Positions 8,981-18,520 of a stretch of 64,000 nt of DNA are shown here, piece after piece; position 1 is the stretch's first letter, and every line of letters starts with the position of its first letter. Location of the stretch: positions 248,001 through 312,000 of the forward strand of contig NZ_BOLN01000003.1 of NCBI RefSeq assembly GCF_016861655.1, read 5' to 3'. Origin of the DNA: Levilactobacillus lanxiensis. GTDB lineage: Bacteria; Bacillota; Bacilli; Lactobacillales; Lactobacillaceae. A model generated the notes under the pieces. The model was given only the letters and a program-made list of their open reading frames with translations. It searched no databases and was not told the DNA's origin. A program made the position numbers and the translations under genes.

Positions 8981-10522
8981 ATGAAGTCTACATACAGCTA
9001 CGATAAGCTATTTGAAATTGGCAAGGTTGATCCTAAGGTTTGGAGTTCCTTTACAGAACATCTAGGCCGTTCCATCTATGGTGGGATTTATGACCCAGAC
9101 AAAGATTTCTCTGATGAACATGGTTTCCGTAAAGATGTTAAGAAGGAAGTCAAGGACCTGAACCTGGGGGTTATCCGTTATCCTGGTGGGAACTTTGTTT
9201 CTAATTACAATTGGAAAGACGGTATCGGCCCTAAGAAAGACCGGAAGAAGACCATGGAATTTGCTTGGTCTAGTATTGAAACCAACCAATTTGGTATCGA
9301 TGACTTCTGCGAATGGGCTGAAGAAGTCGGTGTTGAACCCATGATTGCCGTTAACTTAGGGACTGGGAGTATTCGTTCCGCTGCTGAATTAGTTGAATAC
9401 TGTAACCATGATCATGGCACCTACTGGAGTGACCTGCGGATTAAGAACGGTCACCGTAAGCCTTACAACATCAAGTACTGGTGCTTAGGGAATGAAATGG
9501 AAGGCGACTGGCAAGCCGGGCATATGTCTGCTGAAGAATATGCGAAGAAGGCCCGGGAAGCTGCCAAGATGATGAAGTGGGTCGACAAGAGCATTAAGTT
9601 AGTTGCTTGCGGGAGCAGTTACGAAATGCTACCAACGTATCTGGAATGGGACCGGACCATCATGAAGGAACTTTACCCATACGTTGATTACATTTCTACT
9701 CATAATTACAACATGAATTCTGGTCAAGGGAACACCGATTTCTTAGCTTCTTGGAAGCAATTGGATACGCACATTAAGAACACGAAGAACTCTTTGAACT
9801 TTGTCCAATCCTTACAGACGAAGTACCGTGACAAGCAAATCAAAATCTGCCTGGACGAATGGAATGTTTGGAACTTCCAAGACATCAAGTTGGATAACCT
9901 GGACGACCTGAACGGGATGACGACGTTTGAATTGACTAGTGCTAAGAAGTGGGAAGAACATCCAGCCATCTTACAAGAAAAGTATTCACTGTTAGATGCC
10001 TTGACCGTTGGTGGTTTAGGGATTGATATTCTGAACAACACGGATGCTGTTGAAATTGCTTGCTTGGCCCAATTACTCAACGTTATCGCGCCTATTACGA
10101 CTGACGAAAAGGGCAATCTGTTAAAGCAAACAATCTACTACCCATTTGCCCTGTTAAGCAAGTATGGTCGTGGCACTGTGCTTCAACCACAAGTCTCCGG
10201 TGATACGCAAAAGACTTCTTACGGTGTTATCCCCGTGATTGAAAGTGCCACGGTTTACGATGAAGCTAAGCATCAATTGCACGTCTTCGCTTTGAACTCT
10301 GATACTGAGAATGACGCAACGTTGTCCTTGAACTTCACCCGTTTAGGCAAGACTAGTTTGACCCAACACATTCAATTTACTGGAAATGATTTGGAAGCCC
10401 GCAACACGTTTGAAGATCCAGAAAAGGTGGTTCCTACCGAAGCAACGGTGAAGGATGCTAACGCAACCGATATCGTTTTGGCCAAGGGCTCATGGAACGT
10501 TTTGAACTTTGACGTTGAATAA
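8981..10522 (+). CDS. abfA: alpha-L-arabinofuranosidase, GH51
   Basis: A 513-residue glycoside hydrolase of family 51 that removes terminal arabinofuranose from arabino-oligosaccharides. The start at 8981 follows GAAGGAGAT; an upstream TTG at 8951 extends the frame but lacks a site. Visible features are RYPGGNFVSNYNW near residue 70, the acid/base Glu in WCLGNEMEG (about 175), THNYN, and the nucleophile Glu in CLDEWNVW (about 300). The C-terminal beta-domain is intact. There is no signal peptide, so it acts in the cytoplasm on imported substrate, consistent with the transporter immediately downstream. Confidence 0.93.
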   Translation: MKSTYSYDKLFEIGKVDPKVWSSFTEHLGRSIYGGIYDPDKDFSDEHGFRKDVKKEVKDLNLGVIRYPGGNFVSNYNWKDGIGPKKDRKKTMEFAWSSIETNQFGIDDFCEWAEEVGVEPMIAVNLGTGSIRSAAELVEYCNHDHGTYWSDLRIKNGHRKPYNIKYWCLGNEMEGDWQAGHMSAEEYAKKAREAAKMMKWVDKSIKLVACGSSYEMLPTYLEWDRTIMKELYPYVDYISTHNYNMNSGQGNTDFLASWKQLDTHIKNTKNSLNFVQSLQTKYRDKQIKICLDEWNVWNFQDIKLDNLDDLNGMTTFELTSAKKWEEHPAILQEKYSLLDALTVGGLGIDILNNTDAVEIACLAQLLNVIAPITTDEKGNLLKQTIYYPFALLSKYGRGTVLQPQVSGDTQKTSYGVIPVIESATVYDEAKHQLHVFALNSDTENDATLSLNFTRLGKTSLTQHIQFTGNDLEARNTFEDPEKVVPTEATVKDANATDIVLAKGSWNVLNFDVE

Positions 10523-10536
10523 TCAGGGGTGAAAAT

Positions 10537-11910
10537 ATGGAAAGTGCAGAGAAACAAGAGTCCGTATCTTCCTCACTTAAAGAAAACCTGGGCTTTAAGG
10601 ATTACCTTGGCTTTGGTTTCGGGGATATGGCGGTTAACTTTACCTTTGCTTCACTAGGAATGTTCGTAGTCTACTTCTATACTGATGTGATTGGTATCTC
10701 GGCCGGAATTATTGGGACGTTGATGCTGTTCTCACGGTCATTTGATGGAATCATTGATGTTGTCGTTGGTGGCTTAGTTGATAAGACCCATAGTCGTTGG
10801 GGGAAGACGCGGCCATGGTTGTTATACGGGGCTGTGCCGTTTGCTGCACTGACGATTTTACTATTCGCGGTGCCAACGAGTTGGTCCGAGGTTGCTAAAG
10901 TTGTTTACATCTTTGTTTCGTATAACATTTTGATGGTATCGTTCTCAACGATTGCGATTCCTTATGGGACCCTGAACTCATTGGTTACCCGGGATCAACA
11001 TCAACGGGAAATCTTCAACTTGTTCCGGATGTTCATGGCACAAATTGGGGTATTGATTGTTACCAACGCGACGATGCCATTGGTTAACTTCTTTGGAAAC
11101 AAACAGGTTAGCTGGGTTATCACGTACGCAATCTTATCCGCAATTTCAGTTGTTCTGCTGATGATTGTGTTCAAGTCACAACGTGAACGGGTTCAGGAAG
11201 CACCAAAGGAACAGATTCCACTGAAGACCAGTTTAAAGGCCGTTTGGCACAACAAGTACTGGTGGATTGCAACAATCTTCTTCATTATCTACAGTATCGG
11301 TTACGCGCTGAACCAAGGGAGTACGATTTACTACGCTAAGTACATTTTGCATAACGATTCTTTAGTTGGGGTCTTAACGATTGGTTACTTAGCACCCGTT
11401 CTGATTGGATTCTTAGTTATTGCTGGATTGTTTAAAAAATATGGTAAGACGAAAGTCATGGTTTATGGTTCTTTGATCAGTATCGTTGGTTACTTGGTCA
11501 CGTTGGTTGATGCCAAGAGCTTTGGCATGGTCATGACGGCCCAAATCATCAAAGGCATCGGGCAAGCACCACTGCTTGGTGGTGTTTGGGCAATGTTCCC
11601 TGACACGATTGAATATGGGGAATGGAAGACCCACGTCCGGATTGAAGGATTGCTCTACAGTGGCGGTAGTTTAGGCCAAAAGATTGGTGTTGGTCTTGGG
11701 ACTGCGCTGACTGGCTGGGTATTAGCTTGGGGCCACTATGATGGGACTCTGGCAACTCAATCTGGTAGTGCGATTCAAGCGATTTATCAATTGTTTATCT
11801 ACATTCCAGTTGTCATTTACATTCTGCAAATTGTTATGTTGTGGATGTACGACCTGGATAAGAAGTACCCGAAGATTATGGCCGATTTGGCTGAACGTAA
11901 AGCTGAATAG
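10537..11910 (+). CDS. GPH-family pentoside/hexuronide symporter
   Basis: A 457-residue, roughly 12-helix sodium or proton:sugar symporter of the glycoside-pentoside-hexuronide family (MelB/XylP/GusB-like). DGIIDVVVGGLVDKTHSRWGKTRPWLL near residues 70-95 is the family hallmark, and MFPDTIEYGEWKTHVRIEGL near 355 is the second conserved block. It lies 14 bases after abfA and is presumably co-transcribed. Import of arabinosides or arabino-oligosaccharides is inferred from that pairing. A terminator follows. Confidence 0.85.
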   Translation: MESAEKQESVSSSLKENLGFKDYLGFGFGDMAVNFTFASLGMFVVYFYTDVIGISAGIIGTLMLFSRSFDGIIDVVVGGLVDKTHSRWGKTRPWLLYGAVPFAALTILLFAVPTSWSEVAKVVYIFVSYNILMVSFSTIAIPYGTLNSLVTRDQHQREIFNLFRMFMAQIGVLIVTNATMPLVNFFGNKQVSWVITYAILSAISVVLLMIVFKSQRERVQEAPKEQIPLKTSLKAVWHNKYWWIATIFFIIYSIGYALNQGSTIYYAKYILHNDSLVGVLTIGYLAPVLIGFLVIAGLFKKYGKTKVMVYGSLISIVGYLVTLVDAKSFGMVMTAQIIKGIGQAPLLGGVWAMFPDTIEYGEWKTHVRIEGLLYSGGSLGQKIGVGLGTALTGWVLAWGHYDGTLATQSGSAIQAIYQLFIYIPVVIYILQIVMLWMYDLDKKYPKIMADLAERKAE

Positions 11911-11918
11911 GTGTATTG

Positions 11919-11967
11919 GAAAAGCCATGCTTGACCGCTGTTTGTTGGCGGTTAGCATGGCTTTTTT
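11919..11967 (+). terminator. terminator of the abf operon
   Basis: Arms AAAGCCATGCT and AGCATGGCTTT plus an inner GACCGC/GCGGT stem, followed by a run of T. It begins about eight bases after the transporter stop. Confidence 0.85.
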
Positions 11968-12146
11968 GCTAAAAATCAAGTCGTTAGAGTAATTGGAGAT
12001 AGTGCTGAGAATATTTTTGGTGACAGATAATGGTAGACACTAAATGTCGGAAACTATGAATTGCCACAAAGTAGAGGGATGTCTATAGTATTTAGCTGGT
12101 TTCGGGATTATTATAAAAGTAATTTACAAGCCAGGAGATGTTGATA

Positions 12147-13010
12147 GTGAAATATGAAGGGATTAGTGATGCTACTAAGCGTTATCTTAGGCTAGGAGTA
12201 GCTATTGTTTTAGGCTTGATAATTGTCGCACTTGTTTTAAATTTAGGCTTTCATATGGAACTTGGCAGTGTCTCCGACCTAGTTAGCGGTCTCGGTGCTA
12301 TCATCGCTATCTTGGGAATTGGCTGGCAAACAACCATTCAGAAAGATCAAAGTGAGGCCCAACGTCGATTAGAGTGCCGTCCTTTTAGTGTGACCATGCG
12401 TTACTGGACAGAACCGATTTCAGCAGATACGGTAAAGCTTTATGATTCAATGGATGCTAATGCTGAACTGGATGGGGATGGTGAAAACACACGGGCCGGT
12501 AACAAAATTAAAGCGCTCTTACAACAGTACATAGGTATAAGAATGGGTGCTATTCGAGTTCAGATGGAGGGAGACACTCCAATCTATAACGTCGTTTTGC
12601 GTCTACAGGAGGCAGAAAGTGCTAGTGACAAAGATGTGGATAATGAAGGTAAAAAGGAAAGCGAAAGTATCCATATCCCAGTGCTACGGCCCAACGTCAA
12701 GTATATTTGTTTGACCACCAACGTCTTGGAGAAAATTCATCAAAGCTTGGATGTAGACATCAAAGAATTGGAAAAAATCGGTAAGGCAAAGTCACGGCTG
12801 TATCCAGATGAACTGAATAAAACTAATCATGCGCAGCTGAAATTTTCTACAGCCTGTCATGAGGATGTTCTAATCTCTTTGAGTACTAAGGTGGGGGACT
12901 TTCATTTGGATAAGGAAGCAATCACGTATGGTAAGGAAATCAAAGAGGACTTTGAGGCCTACGATGAAGGTGAGGGGTATTCTACTCGGCGGGTTCGGAT
13001 TGGGGAATGA
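12147..13010 (+). CDS. membrane protein of unknown function, upstream of Gabija
   Basis: A 287-residue protein with two predicted membrane helices near the N-terminus (about 14-36 and 40-62) and a roughly 220-residue acidic cytoplasmic region without a motif I recognise. GTG at 12147 is preferred: AGGAG ends nine bases upstream, while the ATG at 12138 overlaps it. The gene ends 80 bases before gajA, on the same strand, and may be transcribed with it. It is not a standard Gabija component; it could be an accessory, an inhibitor of self-activation, or an unrelated passenger. Confidence 0.6.
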   Translation: MKYEGISDATKRYLRLGVAIVLGLIIVALVLNLGFHMELGSVSDLVSGLGAIIAILGIGWQTTIQKDQSEAQRRLECRPFSVTMRYWTEPISADTVKLYDSMDANAELDGDGENTRAGNKIKALLQQYIGIRMGAIRVQMEGDTPIYNVVLRLQEAESASDKDVDNEGKKESESIHIPVLRPNVKYICLTTNVLEKIHQSLDVDIKELEKIGKAKSRLYPDELNKTNHAQLKFSTACHEDVLISLSTKVGDFHLDKEAITYGKEIKEDFEAYDEGEGYSTRRVRIGE

Positions 13011-13090
13011 ATTTAAAATTATTACATGAGTATTTGTAGTCGGAATTGTCGATGGAACAATCCTTTTTTAAATTGATTGGAGTGGTAAAT

Positions 13091-14827
13091 GTGTATTTAA
13101 AAAGAGTAAAAATCACAAATTACAGAATGTTATCAGACGTTGATATGACATTTGATTTGAATGTAAATTACTTGGTAGGACGCAATAATATTGGTAAGAC
13201 AAGTACTTTGGATATGATTGAAACCATTTTAGAAGGCAAAAATTTTCAAAGTAGTGATTTTTCAAATCCGGAAAGTCCGATTGTCGTTGATATGACATTT
13301 CTCTTATCAGACGATGAGTTGGGTGTTTTTGGGGATAATTTTTCTCCAGAAAATAAAAATGAGGTAGTTTTGACATGTACACAATTATTTCCGGACGATC
13401 GAATTGAATTCATCCATAAGGATACAGAATCGGATATATCCGTTGTGCAAATTAAACGAGCAAATTATGTAGGGTATTCTTCAAATGTTAAGCCAGTTAA
13501 AGAAAATGATTTAACTGCTAATTACGGTAAATACAAATTAATACCACTTTTAGTGAATTCATACATTAGTTCGTCTAATGAGAAAGATAATAAAATTACA
13601 GAATCCCCACATGAAAAAGAATTGATTGATTTTATCAATAAGAACTTGCATAGAATCAAACCCTTTGAGGAAAACGAAGTGTCAGTAGGAGTCGGATCTG
13701 ATTACTCTGAGTACATTACTAGGGCGCTAACGGTAACAGACAATGAAGGCATAGGATTTTCAAATTTAGGATATGGTACTCAATTTAGTAGTTTAATTTC
13801 GTTAAGAATTATTGATCAGATATTTAATTGGAGTCGATATGGGAAATTAGATACACACATTGTTGAGAATACAAGTGGACAACATATTTTGAATGTTATT
13901 TTATGTTTGGATGAGCCCGATGTACATTTACATCCCAACTTACAAGTAAAGCTGATGAAGCAGGTACAAAAAATGCTAAAAGGAGAGGATAACGGATTTA
14001 ATGAGTTGTTGAAAACATTATTTAATATCGATGTAATCTCAGGTCAATTATTTGTTGTGACTCACTCGCCTAACGTAGTGGCAGGAGACTTTACTAAAAT
14101 TTGTCGTTTCACTCGGCGACTTGGTGATGTTGAGGTGGCATCTGGTTCGTTAATTAATTTGAACCCTAAGGAGTTAAAAATGGTACAACAACAAATGGCA
14201 AACATTAAGGATGCCTTGTTTGCTGATGCTGTAATCATTGTAGAAGGGTATACGGAGGTTGGTGCGATTCCAGTGCTAGCCGACAATATTGGTAAATCAT
14301 TAATAGACTTTAACGTTGATGTAATTGGAGCGGGAAGTGTTACAGCAGTGCCTGCGCTAACTAAAGTATTGTCGTACTTAAAAATAAAAAGCGTTTCTAT
14401 TATTGATAGTGACGGTAAAGACAGACAAATGAAGGTAGAAAATCTATTTATTACAGATAAATCTGATTTTGAAGATGAATGCTGGAGTAGTATTACGTTG
14501 GATGAACTAAATAATTATTTTGGCGATTTTGAGTTGTATATCAAGGGAAATGAGTACACAGGAAGTTATTGGGATAGAACATTTGGAGACGACTACAAGC
14601 AGCAGCGTCTTATTCCCGAAACAAATATTTCTGAATTGGTTGAAAAATTTCTACGGAATCTTTCTAGTGATGAGCGGGCAAAGATTAAAGAAAATATTAG
14701 AGAAGATGTTATTAAAAAGTACTTTAAAGATAAATCAACTTTGAATGGACGTTTGATTGCAGAAAACATTTCTTTGACTCCAGACGTATATCAAAGGGCA
14801 ATTGAGGTGGCCATCAAAGATGAATAA
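13091..14827 (+). CDS. gajA: Gabija protein GajA, OLD-like ATPase with TOPRIM nuclease
   Basis: From GTG at 13091 (GGAG eight bases upstream) the product is 578 residues, the length expected for GajA. The N-terminal ABC-type ATPase shows Walker A GRNNIGKT (residues about 30-37) and a Walker B/D-loop at CLDEPDVHLHP (about 275), then a switch His in VVTHSPN. The C-terminal TOPRIM domain carries the Glu in AVIIVEGYTE and the acidic pair in SIIDSDGKD. GajA is a sequence-specific DNA nickase held off by nucleotides and works with GajB against phage. The gene is AT-rich compared with its neighbours, which fits horizontal acquisition. It overlaps gajB by eight bases. Confidence 0.88.
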   Translation: MYLKRVKITNYRMLSDVDMTFDLNVNYLVGRNNIGKTSTLDMIETILEGKNFQSSDFSNPESPIVVDMTFLLSDDELGVFGDNFSPENKNEVVLTCTQLFPDDRIEFIHKDTESDISVVQIKRANYVGYSSNVKPVKENDLTANYGKYKLIPLLVNSYISSSNEKDNKITESPHEKELIDFINKNLHRIKPFEENEVSVGVGSDYSEYITRALTVTDNEGIGFSNLGYGTQFSSLISLRIIDQIFNWSRYGKLDTHIVENTSGQHILNVILCLDEPDVHLHPNLQVKLMKQVQKMLKGEDNGFNELLKTLFNIDVISGQLFVVTHSPNVVAGDFTKICRFTRRLGDVEVASGSLINLNPKELKMVQQQMANIKDALFADAVIIVEGYTEVGAIPVLADNIGKSLIDFNVDVIGAGSVTAVPALTKVLSYLKIKSVSIIDSDGKDRQMKVENLFITDKSDFEDECWSSITLDELNNYFGDFELYIKGNEYTGSYWDRTFGDDYKQQRLIPETNISELVEKFLRNLSSDERAKIKENIREDVIKKYFKDKSTLNGRLIAENISLTPDVYQRAIEVAIKDE

Positions 14828-16559
14828 TGAAAAATTAGCTCAGAAGATAATTTCGGAAAATTTAGATGATCCGACTCAGCTATCAGTGATTCAAGCCCAA
14901 GAAAAAAATGTTATCGTTGAAGCCCCTGCCGGGTATGGAAAAACATATACAATGGTAAGCATGATTCAATATTGGATGGCAAAAGATTACATTAAAAACT
15001 ATAAAAAAGTTTTATGCTTATCATTTAGTGTGAGTGCTGCACGTCGTATGAAGGAAAGTGTGGGGCTGGCATTTGAGGGGAAAAGTCCAGAGCTGGCTGA
15101 TAAAGTATTTGCAACCAATTTCCATGGGCTGTGTCGGGGTATTCTTCGGAAGTATGGATATCTGGTTGGACTCAGAGATATCGATAAGTATACGAATTTG
15201 GGCACAACTCAGGCAACAGCTTATAAGAGCTTGGATTCAGAATCACTGGCTATTGTGAATACTTTTGAGAGCGGAATTAGCAACGCAAATGTGTCCGAGA
15301 AAATGTTGGACTCCATGATTTTTAACTACAATAAAGTAATTAGAAATGGATTTTTATGCAGGTCGGAATTACCTTATAATTCGATAATAACGTTTGTATT
15401 GGAACTGTTCTATAAGTTCAATGATGTGTTAAGTTTCTATAGGGACTATTTCGTTGCAATTTGTGTCGATGAATTTCAAGATACTAATATGTTAGGGCTG
15501 TCATTGATACATAAATTGGTTGGTAAAGAGAATAAATTCATCGCATTTGGCGACTCTATGCAAGAGGTTTATGGATTTTTGGGTGCAATGCCTGATCTGA
15601 TTAGCCAGGAAACCCTGAATACAGAATCAAAGTACGTGCGACTGAAAATTAATCATAGGTTCCATACCAATCGTCTAATGAGAACGTTAGATGCAAATTT
15701 TCGTAGCTTCCGAGAAAATCCGCAAAGTCAGTACAGTCTCCCAGTAACGGGAATTCAGGCTCTTCATGGCACTACAATTCCAGAAGAGGCAGATAAAATT
15801 TCGTCATTAATTAATAGGATGTTGGAAAGAAATTCAGATAATAGGATAGCTGTTTTGGTTTATCAGAAGGGGAGAAATACTGACGCACTGATAAATAAAT
15901 TGAGTTTTAACCTGGATGAACAAAACATTAAACTTTTTGATGCTACTTTTGATGAAAATAGTAGTATTGTAGTTGATTTTCAAGAAAGAGTAGCTTTGAT
16001 GTATCAGGAAAAATTTGCTAGTAGGCCGATTATGAAATTAGAAATAGATGAGTTTATAGATGAAATCTCACATGAGCTGTCAAACACAAGATATCTTGAT
16101 TCACTTGTCAATCTATTAAGGGCTTTCTTAAGTGGAGCAGCAATGAAAGTTCGTAGTCGACATCGTTCTGAATTCATTATTGATACACTATTGTCAAATT
16201 CACTTAGACAAAGTATAGGTGATGTTAAGTTGCCAGTTACTGTTAGCAAAATTCATGGTTCTAAGGGACTAGAATGGGACTATGTCATTATTGCAAACTT
16301 TGAACAAGGAGAGTTTCCAAATTACTATGACTCCAGAGCCATTGGGTTTCAGCAGGGGGAAAATCAGTTAATTGTTACCAAAGATAACATTGCAGCTGTA
16401 CGGGAGTTTGTAAATAAATTTTATGTGGGGTTCACAAGGGCTAAACATGGTGTGTTTGTTGCGTTCAGTGATACCAGATATGCAGGTAGTCAACTTCAAA
16501 GAACACAAGTATGCTGTCTAGCCACGCTACATTTTATAGAGTTGAGGGAGTTGTCTTAG
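14820..16559 (+). CDS. gajB: Gabija protein GajB, UvrD-like helicase
   Basis: A superfamily 1 helicase of about 579 residues. Visible motifs are Walker A APAGYGKTYTM (motif I), CVDEFQDTN (II), FGDSMQEVYGFLGA (III), INHRF (IV), HGSKGLEWDYVIIANFEQGEFP (V) and FYVGFTRAKHGVFVAFS (VI). GAGGTGG sits nine bases before the ATG at 14820. In Gabija, GajB binds the GajA tetramer and senses or unwinds DNA termini. The last ~25 residues after motif VI (SQLQRTQVCCLATLHFIELREL) look unlike a normal helicase end and may reflect a small frameshift, but the catalytic core is complete. Confidence 0.87.
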   Translation: MNNEKLAQKIISENLDDPTQLSVIQAQEKNVIVEAPAGYGKTYTMVSMIQYWMAKDYIKNYKKVLCLSFSVSAARRMKESVGLAFEGKSPELADKVFATNFHGLCRGILRKYGYLVGLRDIDKYTNLGTTQATAYKSLDSESLAIVNTFESGISNANVSEKMLDSMIFNYNKVIRNGFLCRSELPYNSIITFVLELFYKFNDVLSFYRDYFVAICVDEFQDTNMLGLSLIHKLVGKENKFIAFGDSMQEVYGFLGAMPDLISQETLNTESKYVRLKINHRFHTNRLMRTLDANFRSFRENPQSQYSLPVTGIQALHGTTIPEEADKISSLINRMLERNSDNRIAVLVYQKGRNTDALINKLSFNLDEQNIKLFDATFDENSSIVVDFQERVALMYQEKFASRPIMKLEIDEFIDEISHELSNTRYLDSLVNLLRAFLSGAAMKVRSRHRSEFIIDTLLSNSLRQSIGDVKLPVTVSKIHGSKGLEWDYVIIANFEQGEFPNYYDSRAIGFQQGENQLIVTKDNIAAVREFVNKFYVGFTRAKHGVFVAFSDTRYAGSQLQRTQVCCLATLHFIELRELS

Positions 16560-16866
16560 AACTACTCTAGGAGAGTATCAGGATGTCTTCTAAAGAGTAT
16601 TACACTGCTAGCAAAAGCAATTTGCCATTAAATGAATCGGTATTTTAGTATTTAAGTGGCGATTCATTTGAGTAAGTACGGTCATCGAGTCAATTGGCAC
16701 ACCAACTTCTGACTGAGAGAGCTTGATATATATATTATTTTGTTTACTCGGACAATCAAACGTAAATTGCCATTACCGGCTGATTGTGCCAGAAAACAAT
16801 TAGTTTATTAGGTTGAACATGGTTCATATAGAAATGTATGTCATAGCTAGAAAGCATTTGAAATAT
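16560..16866. other. AT-rich intergenic stretch, no gene seen
   Basis: About 300 bases between gajB and the degenerate surface-protein fragment. I see no frame with a ribosome binding site, no strong hairpin and no repeat shared with other parts of the window. Confidence 0.5.
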
Positions 16867-16906
16867 AAAAACGGACTACCTCAGAAAAGTGAGTGTGGCC
16901 CGTTTT
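16867..16906 (-). terminator. hairpin downstream of the surface-protein remnant
   Basis: AAAACGG/CCGTTTT outer arms with a less regular inner stem. It lies about ten bases beyond the ancestral stop codon of the reverse-strand remnant at 16918 and so was probably its terminator. Confidence 0.5.
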
Positions 16907-16917
16907 AACGTGTACAG

Positions 16918-17385
16918 TTATTTGGCCACAGCCATGACTAAAATCTTATTACCAGGGATGTACTGGCCGGTAGCCAATTGCAGGCGAGTCGTCCGTCGAT
17001 AGTACCTTCATGATCTTGCCACGGGCAACGTGCATGACTCTCTGCGTTAGATTTTGGTTGTGGTAAGTGTTGATACCTTTAGCATTGATTACTTTCACTT
17101 GGCCGACAGCCTTCTGATAGTAGACTGTTATCACAAAGTTGGTTTTCGCCGTGATGTAGCCGGTCTTGCAGTAGGCGGCGCTATCATGATTCACGTCACG
17201 AACTGCGTAGCGCAGGCGGTCAGCACTGGAATAAGCCTGACCCGTGACCACGAAGATGGGACGCTGGATCCATTTAACTTTGGGATACTTGGCGATACGC
17301 TGGGACTTCTTAAATGTTGGCTTGCTGTAGAGGTAGAGTGTCTTTAAGCCATAAACGGCATCTGAATAGGTAGAAAAAAGCCGAC
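16918..17385 (-). pseudogene. 3' remnant of a DUF5776-type surface protein, frameshifted
   Basis: The reverse frame contains a DUF5776-like wall repeat: AVYGLKTLYLYSKPTF, then RPIFVVTGQAYSSADRLRYAVRDVNHDSAAYCKTGYITA. An SH3-like module (VINAKGINTYHNQNLTQRVMHVARGKIMKV) follows. At about 17000 the frame is lost. The continuation of the module, TTRLQLATGQYIPGNKILVMAVAK-stop, is found in another frame and ends at 16918, consistent with a single-base loss. No signal peptide or repeat array lies upstream, so this is the tail of a formerly larger secreted protein. Confidence 0.75.
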
Positions 17386-17423
17386 CATCTCCCATCGGAA
17401 AACAGCCGGCAAAAATAACTAAA

Positions 17424-17708
17424 TTAAGCTTCCAGCGCAACCACGCTAGATGTTTGGATAAGTTGCTTGAAGTCGGGACCCACGGCGAACCAGTCGGCGT
17501 GACTGAGGAAGCCTTGCAGGGCCACCATCAGGTCAGAAGCGGTCAGTTCCGTGTCGGCCAGCAGGGTGCCGTCGAGGATGGATTCGGCGTAGAATTCGCG
17601 TTTGCCGGTTTCCTCGTTCTTATCGTGCGTGCCCTTCCAGGCCTTGAGTGGCGTGTCTTGGTCGATGGTCAGGACTTGGTTATTGGCGAGCGTAAGTTTG
17701 ATGGACAT
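17424..17708 (-). CDS. small conserved lactobacillal protein of unknown function
   Basis: A 94-residue soluble acidic protein starting MSIKLTLANNQVLTIDQDTPLKAW. GAGGTG precedes the ATG at 17708, whereas the longer frame to 17774 has no site. It has no signal peptide, helix or motif I recognise. It is probably monocistronic. Confidence 0.6.
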   Translation of the reverse strand: MSIKLTLANNQVLTIDQDTPLKAWKGTHDKNEETGKREFYAESILDGTLLADTELTASDLMVALQGFLSHADWFAVGPDFKQLIQTSSVVALEA

Positions 17709-17863
17709 GTTGCACCTCATAGTTTTAGATTTGATTGGTCTATTGTAACGTAGATTGTGAGTGGGGGAAACCAATCCGACTAAAAATGGCGTGGGGTGTA
17801 TACTGAAATTATCTCGTTAGTGTCAAGATTAGCGGGCAGATTGGGTTTCTGGGAGGAGAAAAT

Positions 17864-18346
17864 ATGCAACAATCAATTCGTTTAGGGTTAACCATTCTCG
17901 CGGTGAGCGGGGGATTATTGGCTGGCTCCACGACCACGCACGCTGCAGTGGTCACGCATCGCGGCACACCTAAGATTGCACGCGGCTGGTGGCGGACACC
18001 GAAGCACAAAGTTTATTATCAATCACAGGGCCAGCGGAAGTATCACTGGGACTATGCCACCCTACATATCACGCGCCATGCCATTCAGGAAACGACCGGC
18101 ACCTGGGGTGAAAAAATTGGGATGAACGAGCTGATCAATTTCAAAACGACCGTTGACCACCGCAAGACCTACACGGTGACGGGCAATTACGTTCAGGCCA
18201 GTGACCGGACGTATACGAAATCGTTCGCGCGGTCCGGCAAACGGCTACTTACATTTGATGCTGAACAGGGGACGGCATTACGGATGCAAGTCTGGACGCC
18301 TTTCAGTGGGCGACATTCACGGGCGACGGATTATCCATATAAATAG
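17864..18346 (+). CDS. small secreted protein with HRGTPK motif (copy 1)
   Basis: A 160-residue protein with a clear signal peptide (MQQSIRLGLTILAVSGGLLAG...THAA) followed by HRGTPKIARGWW, then a basic, aromatic-rich domain. GGGAGGAG precedes the ATG. The motif matches a family of short lactobacillal exported proteins of unknown role, and the gene at 20395 has the same opening (WHRGTPKALRGVW). No enzyme motif is visible. Confidence 0.7.
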   Translation: MQQSIRLGLTILAVSGGLLAGSTTTHAAVVTHRGTPKIARGWWRTPKHKVYYQSQGQRKYHWDYATLHITRHAIQETTGTWGEKIGMNELINFKTTVDHRKTYTVTGNYVQASDRTYTKSFARSGKRLLTFDAEQGTALRMQVWTPFSGRHSRATDYPYK

Positions 18347-18520
18347 GCTAGAAAATGATCACTGATTAGAGATTAAAGGATTCGCCAATAGTTAGGCAGT
18401 CGGGCAACTGATTGGGTGAAACGAAAACAGTAGGACTGATGGTTGTCCCGTGGTAAGATTGGTGACAGCTAAGAAAGTCGGCAATGGGCGTTGCACTTAA
18501 CGAATATGGAGGTGGCTGCT

